Source: Planctomycetota bacterium (lineage in GTDB: Bacteria; Planctomycetota; Brocadiia; JAJRTI01). Taken from it: a DNA stretch of 5,237 bases. The translations under genes and the position numbers were made by a program. Where the stretch lies: NCBI GenBank assembly GCA_024278415.1, contig JAJRTI010000164.1, positions 1 to 5,237 on the forward strand. The letters run 5' to 3'. Positions within the stretch are counted from its first letter, which is position 1, and every line of letters starts with the position of its first letter. This document shows positions 1 through 5,237 of this stretch, piece by piece. Under the pieces are notes generated by a model that searched no databases, was not told where the DNA came from, and saw nothing but the letters and a program-made list of their open reading frames with translations.

Positions 1-7
1 ATTTAAG

Positions 8-2206
8 ATGACCGGAACTAGCCACATTGGTGTGTGCTGCGTGGGTTTAGTTTGCACGTTTTTCCTGCTGGGCCTGGCAGGCAGCGCCGAAGCGCGCTCT
101 CGCCGCGACGTGTACGTCAGCCTTGACGCCAAGGGTGGCGATGGTTCGCGCGACCGGCCGTACGGAAGCATACGCGAGGCACTCGAAAAGCGTAAGGAGG
201 ACTGGGGCCAGATGTTCCTCGGGCCAGGCGTGTATCGCGAAGACGTTGTCGTCGACCGCGACGGCGTCTGGTTCTTCCCGTGGAAGCAGTACGACGTCGT
301 GATTGAGGGCAGTTTCACGATCAAGGGCAAAGGAATCGCCGTGCGGGGGCTGACGTTTCGTTCGAAGAAGCGAGCGATTTTCGTCGCGGCAAGCGCGGAG
401 GGATGCCAGGTGCAAAACAACCGCGTCGTCGAACTCGCCGACGGCGGTGTGGGCATAGAGGTCGAGGCCGGCGCGCTTGTGATCGGCAACGTGGTAGATC
501 TGCGGCACTCGGATGCAAAGCGTACGGTGGGCATCCTGCTCAGCGCGCGCGGGGGCCGCGTGCCGCGCGTGGACCACAATCGCGTCGCGGGCGCAGAAGT
601 TGGCATCTGGGTGCAGGCGGCCGAACCCCCGGGAGACGTTGTCTGGCGCCTCACACACAACGAGGTGCGCGACTGTACGACCGGTATCCGCATCGAGGCC
701 GATAACGTTATAGCGAAATACAGTCGGGCGTGGCGCTGCGCGGGCGCGGGTATAGAGGTGACCGGCAAGAATTGCACGGTCGAGCGAAACGCGGTCTTCG
801 AGAACGGCGACCGTGCGTTCGAGACCTCGCCCGACGCGGACCGGACGCTTCCGTCGGCGGCCGGGCCGGGTAGGACTCTTTACGTCGAGCCCAATGCCGC
901 GGTGAAAGGCGATGGCTCGGCCGACAGGCCGTTCGGTTCGCTGAGAGCAGCTGTCGTCGGGCTCAAAGCCGGAGACACGCTGATCCTGCGCGACGGAGAG
1001 TATCGCGGCGAGAGGGTTACGATTTCGGTTCTCGCACCGCCCGACAAGCCTGTCACGATTCGGGCCGAGCATGAAGGCGCCGCCGCGATCGTGGCTGGGC
1101 AAATAGCGCTCGACGACTGCGCGAACGTGCGGATCGAAGGGATCAAATTCGTCGCATCGCCCAGCGCCGTGGTGTTCGGGGCCGACGTTCGATATTGCGT
1201 GGTGTCGCGCTGCTCGTTTGTCACGACCGAAGGCAAGCCGAATTCGACGGTGGCGGTGCCGGGGCCCTCAGCGGCTCACAACACGATCGAGCGGTGTGTG
1301 TTCAAGGGCATAGGCCGCCGGCAGGTGGCGCTACAGATCGCGTGCCAGCGGTTCAACGTGCACTGCGTCATGCGGGACTGCATCGTCTCCGGCTACCGCT
1401 ACGGCGTGCAGACGGGCGCGGGATCGTACCCCACCGCGCCCCCGGGATACCACGTCGTGGAGGGATGCGAGTTCTTCGACAACGTCGACGGCGTTCACTG
1501 CAAAATGGCCGACGGCATCATCCGCAACTGCGACTTCCACGACAACGTCGGCCAGGGCATCACCGTTCGGTACGGCGCGAGGCAGCTTATCGAGAACAAT
1601 CGCATTCATCACAACTCCCGGGGTATCCGACTTCACAGCCCGAGCCACGTCGTGAGGAACAACGTGATCTACGAGAATCGGGAAGGCGGGATACTGGCGA
1701 CCGTGGTCATGGGCGAGCCGTTCTACGAGCCACCAACGAGCGTGTTCATCGTCAACAACACGATCTGGCGCAACGGCGAGTATGCGATCCGGCTGGAGCA
1801 GGGAGCGCGGCTCATCTGGACTCGAAACGTCATCGTAGGCAACGCGCCTCAGCAGTGGCTCATCGTGCGCGAGAATACGTCCCGCAAAGCTCCATCGGAC
1901 CTTTCGGGCGTCGTGCGCTCCGCCGACTTCAACCTGTACTGGAACGGACGAGTGCCGCTTCTCACCGAGCACGAAGGCGGCGCGCATGACGTTTTCGCGG
2001 ACCCGAAATTCGTAGCGCCGCAGGCTGGCGACTTCTCGCTGTCGTCCGATAGCCCCGCGCGGACAGCGATTCCCAAAGAGTGGCGCAGGCTGCCGCCGGT
2101 TCCCGTAGCGTTGCTGAGTGGAAAGCTGCCGCCTGTCGTTGGTGCCGCCGGCGACGTCGCCAAAAAGAGCTTGGCTTTCGCTGGGGACACTGCTCGAAAA
2201 AGGTGA
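8..2206 (+). CDS. Secreted protein with two right-handed parallel beta-helix units (DUF1565-like caps)
   Basis: The 732-residue product is probably exported and folds as a parallel beta-helix, a scaffold used by polysaccharide lyases, epimerases and glycan-binding proteins. Residues 9-29 form a hydrophobic export signal with a likely cleavage site after AEA (27-29). A cap motif of the DUF1565 type (YVS, then GDGSRDRPYGSIREAL, about 36-59) starts the first helix, which runs to about residue 270. A second copy (LYVEP, then GDGSADRPFGSL, about 291-312) starts a second, longer helix to about 615. Its coils are clearest at 483-610, with repeated NN-[RVT]-I turns at 530, 551 and 583. The C-terminal stretch FADPKF...GDFSLSSDSPA (663-684) is the usual closing motif of such proteins in Planctomycetes-like bacteria. 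I recognise no definite catalytic residues, so lyase, hydrolase, epimerase and binding roles all remain possible. The signal peptide has no Lys or Arg before its core, and only seven bases precede this ATG with no in-frame stop, so the true start could lie upstream. The next in-frame Met is residue 69, past the signal. Confidence 0.87.
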   Translation: MTGTSHIGVCCVGLVCTFFLLGLAGSAEARSRRDVYVSLDAKGGDGSRDRPYGSIREALEKRKEDWGQMFLGPGVYREDVVVDRDGVWFFPWKQYDVVIEGSFTIKGKGIAVRGLTFRSKKRAIFVAASAEGCQVQNNRVVELADGGVGIEVEAGALVIGNVVDLRHSDAKRTVGILLSARGGRVPRVDHNRVAGAEVGIWVQAAEPPGDVVWRLTHNEVRDCTTGIRIEADNVIAKYSRAWRCAGAGIEVTGKNCTVERNAVFENGDRAFETSPDADRTLPSAAGPGRTLYVEPNAAVKGDGSADRPFGSLRAAVVGLKAGDTLILRDGEYRGERVTISVLAPPDKPVTIRAEHEGAAAIVAGQIALDDCANVRIEGIKFVASPSAVVFGADVRYCVVSRCSFVTTEGKPNSTVAVPGPSAAHNTIERCVFKGIGRRQVALQIACQRFNVHCVMRDCIVSGYRYGVQTGAGSYPTAPPGYHVVEGCEFFDNVDGVHCKMADGIIRNCDFHDNVGQGITVRYGARQLIENNRIHHNSRGIRLHSPSHVVRNNVIYENREGGILATVVMGEPFYEPPTSVFIVNNTIWRNGEYAIRLEQGARLIWTRNVIVGNAPQQWLIVRENTSRKAPSDLSGVVRSADFNLYWNGRVPLLTEHEGGAHDVFADPKFVAPQAGDFSLSSDSPARTAIPKEWRRLPPVPVALLSGKLPPVVGAAGDVAKKSLAFAGDTARKR

Positions 2207-2289
2207 CGCGCCCGCGCGCCACTTTGGGCGACGGGCATCGAAGCCGACGGGGCGATAGAGCGGGTTGGGTCGTGTGGTTCTGCCCCACG

Positions 2290-2316
2290 CGGTCGGGCGA
2301 GCCGGTGGCCCGACCG
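2290..2316 (+). promoter_or_regulatory. Perfect 9-bp hairpin in intergenic gap
   Basis: CGGTCGGGC (2290-2298) is the exact reverse complement of GCCCGACCG (2308-2316), separated by the 9-nt loop GAGCCGGTG. The stem has eight G-C pairs and one A-T pair, so it should be stable in RNA. It begins 84 bases after the beta-helix stop codon and ends 59 bases before the next start. The following bases are ACCTGTCATG, with no U-tract, so it is not a classical intrinsic terminator. It could be an mRNA-stabilising or processing hairpin, an inefficient terminator, or a palindromic protein-binding site. Confidence 0.5.
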
Positions 2317-2363
2317 ACCTGTCATGCGCCTCAACTTGGGATACCACCACTCTCGCAACAGAT

Positions 2364-2370
2364 GAGAGAG
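2364..2370 (+). promoter_or_regulatory. Ribosome binding site deciding the ATG at 2376
   Basis: GAGAGAG ends five bases before the ATG at 2376. This supports that start over the in-frame TTG at 2265 and over the internal ATG at 2406, neither of which has a comparable purine-rich leader. The same bases can pair with ACTCTC at 2349-2354 (GAGAGT, 2366-2371), a weak 6-bp stem that could modulate translation. Confidence 0.6.
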
Positions 2371-2375
2371 TTCCC

Positions 2376-4613
2376 ATGCCCACATCCGCGCGTTTCAAAG
2401 CTTCGATGATTCTGCGGCTCGGGATTCCCTTTCTGTGCGCGGCGTGCGGTGTGCGAACGGCGATGGCATACGAACTGGCGTTCGAAACCCGGGCGGCCAC
2501 ACTGCTCGTTGCGGACGGCCGCGTCGCTTCGCTCCTTGACAGATCGCGGCGCGCCGAACTGATCGTTCAGCCGCCGGCCGCTGTTCGACCCATGTTCCGG
2601 GTGATTCTCAACAGGGGGTTGAGGGAAGCGTACGACCTGAACTCAGCGCAGATGCGCCTCGCCGAGTCGTCCGCGGGCCGCGACGGCTTGCGCCTCACGT
2701 TCGAGTCCGAGCAGATGCGCGCGGTGGTGCGCGTGAGCCCTGCGAGCGAAGGGACAGGCCTCGCGTGGCGCATCGAAGTCGCGCCATTGGACTCGAGCCT
2801 TGCGGTCGCACGCGTCATCTTTCCGGTGCTCCACCTGCGCGCGCCGCTGGGCAAAGAGTCGGCGGAAGACCGCATCGTCGTCCCATACCGAGAGGGGCAT
2901 CTGATACGCGATCCGCTGCGAGGCGTGAGGCCGGACGAGCGCCTGCGAAAGGCCTGGCCGTACCCAGCGGACATGGTGGGCCAGTTCATTGGGTACTTCA
3001 GCAACCGGGCGGGCTGCCTGCTGTGGGCGGACGACACGGAAGGCCACGTGAAGTGGTTCGGCTTCGAGCGGCAAAAGAACGAGGCTGGGCTCGTCTTCTT
3101 CGTTGACCATCGCATGCCGCTCGATCCGGGCAAGGCGTGGCGAATGGCTTACAACGTCCGCACGTCGTTCTTCGCGAAAACATGGCAAGCCGGCGCCGGC
3201 CTGTATCGCGCATGGGCGGCGAAGCAGTTTTGGTGCAAGACGCGCTTCAGAGATCGGACTGACATCTCGCCCATTCTGCACGCGCCCTGCCTCGCCATCT
3301 CGTCGTCGCTGAGGAGCGAGAATTTCGACGTCTTGCCCGACGTGCTGGGGGGATACGTGAAGCGGTTCAAGGCGCCGGTCGTGTATCGCCCCTTGGGCTG
3401 GGAGAAGCATGGCGCGTGGGTCGGCATCGATTACTTTCCTCCGTTCCCAAGCGAGGCGAAGTTCCGTTCGCTCGTCGCTGCGCTCAACGCGCGAGGCGTC
3501 CACACGTGCGCGTTCATTTCCGGCCTCTACTGGTCGATACAGATGCGCGGCCTCTCCGAGGAGGAGAACGCCGCGATCAAGACGTTCTACGAGCAGCACG
3601 ACGGCGCCGGCGTCGCGGAGCGTCTGTCCAACGGAAAACCTCTCACGTTCAACCACGGCGGGCGTCGAGCCACGCGCATCTGTCGCGGCACGCCGCTCGG
3701 ACGGACGCTGCTCTTGGACGTGTCGAGACGTTTGCTGGATTTGGGCGTCACGGCCATCCATGACGACCAGGACCAAGGCCCGCAGCCCTGCGGTTACACG
3801 TGCTACGACACACCTCACGGCCATCCCGTTCCGTGCGGAAGCTGGGCCGCTAAAGCCATGCTCGACACTCTCACCCGAATCAAATCGGAGGGAACCGCGC
3901 GCTCGGGGGGCTTCTTCCTGACGAAAGAGGAAGACACGGAACTGATGAACATGGTGCTGTCGGGTTACCAGACGCGCTACTTCGCGCGGGTCACAGGCTA
4001 TTTGCCAGGGCGGCCCATGCAGATTGTGCCGGTGACGCAGTATCTGTATCACGAGTATCTGCCGTGCATTTTCGGATTCGCGGGCACTTGGGTCGATACG
4101 GTCGCGCGGATGCTCGTGTCCGGCCAGATTCCAAGCATCGCGTTCTGGGGCAAAGGGCGGGTCGTGCCGGTAGACGCGCTGCCGCCAAAGACGCTGACGC
4201 TGCTGACGGATTACTACGACGCGATGAGGGCGTATGCGAAGCCGTTTCTGCTTTACGGCAGGATGATGGCGCCCTTAGACATGGATATTCCCACCGTTCG
4301 CCGCAAGGTGGGGATGCCGCACAAGAGGTTGAAACTGGAGGTGGACGATCCGCTGGTCATAACGTCGGCGTGGCAGGACGCGTCGGGCCGCGTTGCCGTC
4401 TTCGCTATCAACATCACGAACCAGCCGCGTTCCGTTCAGTGCATAGCGCCCAAGATAGCAGGCAAGTCGGTCCGCGTGTCGCAGTACATTGGCGCCAAGC
4501 GCACCCTGTCTCGCGAACGTTTGAAGCCAGAGACTTCTTTTGCCTGGACGATTCCTCCGTTCCGTCTGTGCGCGTTGGTTTGCGAAGAGGATGTGCAAAA
4601 GATGGTTGAGTAA
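2376..4613 (+). CDS. Secreted DUF6259-like TIM-barrel glycoside hydrolase homologue
   Basis: The 745-residue product begins with a standard export signal: Arg6, Lys8 and Arg14 in the n-region, a hydrophobic stretch around 11-26, and a likely cut after AMA (29-31). Residues 32 to about 200 read as a beta-sandwich. The stretch GYFSNRAGCLLWADDTEGH (206-224), then GLYRAWAAKQFWCK (275-288), then a barrel at about 300-600, is the pattern I associate with DUF6259 proteins. Within the barrel, AIHDDQDQG (460-468) sits where retaining glycosidases of the GH31/GH36-like clans carry the catalytic Asp, making Asp464 the best candidate. It is followed by CYDTPHGHPVPCG (476-488), a family hallmark. FFLTKEEDTE (513-522) supplies candidate acid residues Glu519 and Glu522, and QYLYHEYLP (555-563) follows. 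A C-terminal beta-sandwich occupies about 650-735. I infer a periplasmic or extracellular glycosidase; the substrate is unknown and activity is unproven for the family as far as I know. The 30-bp gap to the aminotransferase gene suggests co-transcription. Confidence 0.85.
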   Translation: MPTSARFKASMILRLGIPFLCAACGVRTAMAYELAFETRAATLLVADGRVASLLDRSRRAELIVQPPAAVRPMFRVILNRGLREAYDLNSAQMRLAESSAGRDGLRLTFESEQMRAVVRVSPASEGTGLAWRIEVAPLDSSLAVARVIFPVLHLRAPLGKESAEDRIVVPYREGHLIRDPLRGVRPDERLRKAWPYPADMVGQFIGYFSNRAGCLLWADDTEGHVKWFGFERQKNEAGLVFFVDHRMPLDPGKAWRMAYNVRTSFFAKTWQAGAGLYRAWAAKQFWCKTRFRDRTDISPILHAPCLAISSSLRSENFDVLPDVLGGYVKRFKAPVVYRPLGWEKHGAWVGIDYFPPFPSEAKFRSLVAALNARGVHTCAFISGLYWSIQMRGLSEEENAAIKTFYEQHDGAGVAERLSNGKPLTFNHGGRRATRICRGTPLGRTLLLDVSRRLLDLGVTAIHDDQDQGPQPCGYTCYDTPHGHPVPCGSWAAKAMLDTLTRIKSEGTARSGGFFLTKEEDTELMNMVLSGYQTRYFARVTGYLPGRPMQIVPVTQYLYHEYLPCIFGFAGTWVDTVARMLVSGQIPSIAFWGKGRVVPVDALPPKTLTLLTDYYDAMRAYAKPFLLYGRMMAPLDMDIPTVRRKVGMPHKRLKLEVDDPLVITSAWQDASGRVAVFAINITNQPRSVQCIAPKIAGKSVRVSQYIGAKRTLSRERLKPETSFAWTIPPFRLCALVCEEDVQKMVE

Positions 4614-4627
4614 CACTGCTCCCTGTT

Positions 4628-4632
4628 GGAGG
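4628..4632 (+). promoter_or_regulatory. Shine-Dalgarno sequence for the aminotransferase gene
   Basis: GGAGG lies 11 bases before the ATG at 4644, a slightly long spacing. An in-frame TAG at 4638-4640, two codons before the ATG, rules out an upstream start, so the start call is firm. CTCC at 4619-4622 could pair with GGAG at 4628-4631 across a 5-nt loop, but four pairs alone are too few to claim regulation. Confidence 0.7.
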
Positions 4633-4643
4633 ATACATAGCCC

Positions 4644-5237
4644 ATGCCGACGAAACACCTCGCGCTGGCTGGCGGCCATCCGCTGTGCACGCGCATGAAA
4701 TGGCAGTGGCCCATCTGGGACGAGCGGGAGGAACAGGCCCTCCTCGACGTGCTCCGCAGTGAGCAATGGAACGCCGGCCTCTACCCCGCGGACGCCGATC
4801 CATCGCAGTTCCCTTGCGAGAAGTTCGCCCGGGAATTCGCCGTGTATCACGACGCGCAATACGGGCTCTGCACGAACAGCGGGACGATGGCGCTCTTCGT
4901 CGCGCTGAAGGCTCTCGGAGTGGGGCCGGGCGACGAAATCATCGTGCCCGTCGTGAATTTCCACGGCACGTTCTCCGCCTTTATATGGACGGGGGCAATG
5001 CCCGTTCTCGTGGACATCGATCCGTGGAGTGCGTGCATGGATGCGGATGAAGTCGAGCGCGCGCTTACCGACAGGACGAAGGCCATTGTGCTCGTACACT
5101 TGCACGGATACATGGGCGACGTGGACAGGATTCTCGACTTGGCCGCGACACACGGCGTCGCCGTCGTCGAGGACTGCGCGCACGTGCACGGCGCAAAGTG
5201 GAAGGGCCGAGGCGCGGGCTCTCTGGGCGACGCGGGC
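4644..5237 (+). CDS. DegT/DnrJ/EryC1/StrS family PLP-dependent aminotransferase, N-terminal part
   Basis: The frame is open for 198 codons to the right edge with no stop, so roughly half of a protein that normally has about 370-430 residues is present. It is a fold-type I PLP enzyme that usually moves an amino group to or from a keto-sugar or keto-cyclitol in the cytoplasm. The opening LALAGGHPL (6-14) with WPIWDEREEQALLDVL (22-37) resembles the branch containing scyllo-inosose-type aminotransferases. CTNSGTMAL (76-84) is the loop that binds the PLP phosphate. IIVPVVNFHGTFSA (99-112) and AIVLVHLHGYMGDVDRI (147-163) are conserved strands and turns. VVEDCAHVHGA (174-184) carries Asp177, expected to contact the PLP pyridine nitrogen, and GRGAGSLGDAG (188-198) leads towards the Schiff-base lysine, which lies beyond the window. 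No signal peptide is visible. Its position just behind a secreted glycosidase homologue suggests use of the released sugar or polyol rather than antibiotic synthesis, but exact substrate and direction are unknown. Confidence 0.92.
   Translation, partial: MPTKHLALAGGHPLCTRMKWQWPIWDEREEQALLDVLRSEQWNAGLYPADADPSQFPCEKFAREFAVYHDAQYGLCTNSGTMALFVALKALGVGPGDEIIVPVVNFHGTFSAFIWTGAMPVLVDIDPWSACMDADEVERALTDRTKAIVLVHLHGYMGDVDRILDLAATHGVAVVEDCAHVHGAKWKGRGAGSLGDAG

Larger units (their letters stand above)
2207..2375 (+). other. Intergenic gap between the beta-helix and DUF6259-like genes
   Basis: These 169 bases hold no convincing gene. The downstream reading frame is open back to a TTG at 2265, but those 37 extra codons would precede a complete signal peptide and look non-coding. 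The gap contains a perfect 9-bp inverted repeat (2290-2316) and a purine-rich ribosome binding site (2364-2370). I found no good sigma-70 -35/-10 pair and no T-run that would make an intrinsic terminator, so whether transcription passes through or restarts here cannot be settled by eye. Confidence 0.6.

Noticed and set aside
8..94. Lipoprotein signal in the beta-helix protein
   Set aside because: Cys residues at 10, 11 and 16 are not preceded by a [LVI]-[ASTVI]-[GAS] lipobox, while an AEA signal peptidase I site is present.
2265..2375. TTG start extending the DUF6259-like protein by 37 residues
   Set aside because: The ATG at 2376 has a ribosome binding site and starts a textbook signal peptide. 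The extension would bury that signal inside the protein, and its coding region includes the hairpin.
2406..2408. Internal ATG (residue 11) as an alternative start of the DUF6259-like gene
   Set aside because: It would leave a very short signal peptide with one basic residue, and no purine-rich sequence lies at the right distance.
2080..2409. Small + strand frame of 109 codons across the intergenic gap
   Set aside because: It overlaps the ends of both flanking genes, and the translation (Arg- and Cys-rich) has no domain character.
2643..4052. Long open frame on the - strand (469 codons), and similar ones at 47-1102, 1331-2500 and 4275-5189
   Set aside because: They are antisense to well-supported genes. 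Their translations are rich in Arg, His and Ala with no recognisable domain, as expected for shadow frames in GC-rich DNA.
4614..4643. Terminator between the DUF6259-like and aminotransferase genes
   Set aside because: The 30-bp gap has only a 4-bp possible stem (CTCC/GGAG) and no T-run, so read-through is more likely.
1..5237. CRISPR array, tRNA or rRNA gene, insertion sequence, attachment site
   Set aside because: I saw no regularly spaced direct repeats, cloverleaf, rRNA signature, transposase or terminal inverted repeats on either strand.

Overview
The window is GC-rich bacterial DNA (above about 60 % G+C by eye). It carries three protein-coding genes, all on the + strand, and all start codons chosen are ATG. 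The first two products have cleavable N-terminal export signals, which points to a Gram-negative-type bacterium that degrades or modifies carbohydrate outside the cytoplasm. Large secreted parallel beta-helix proteins, DUF6259-like glycoside-hydrolase-fold proteins and DegT-family aminotransferases are typically abundant in Planctomycetota, Lentisphaerota/Verrucomicrobiota, Hydrogenedentota and Armatimonadota. I would place the source in or near those groups. This is inferred from gene content, since the window has no marker gene.

Layout: (1) 8-2206 encodes a secreted protein of about 730 residues with two right-handed parallel beta-helix units, each starting with the same DUF1565-like cap motif. 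(2) 2207-2375 is a non-coding gap of 169 bp holding a perfect 9-bp hairpin and, at its end, a Shine-Dalgarno sequence that could itself be paired. (3) 2376-4613 encodes a secreted protein of 745 residues that looks like a DUF6259-type TIM-barrel glycoside hydrolase homologue, with a candidate Asp and candidate Glu in the expected places. (4) A 30-bp gap with a Shine-Dalgarno sequence leads to (5) 4644-5237, the first 198 residues of a PLP-dependent DegT/DnrJ/EryC1/StrS sugar aminotransferase homologue that runs off the window's right edge.

The second and third genes are close enough to be co-transcribed. The first may be in the same operon or may be a separate unit ending near the 2290-2316 hairpin. 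A reasonable but unproven reading is a carbohydrate or polyol utilisation locus: a beta-helix protein binds or cleaves a glycan outside the cell, the DUF6259-like protein acts on glycosidic linkages, and the aminotransferase homologue acts on a keto-sugar or keto-cyclitol in the cytoplasm. No RNA gene, mobile element, CRISPR array or broken gene was found. I see no clear evidence of a wholly new system. The most open questions are the substrates of the two secreted proteins.
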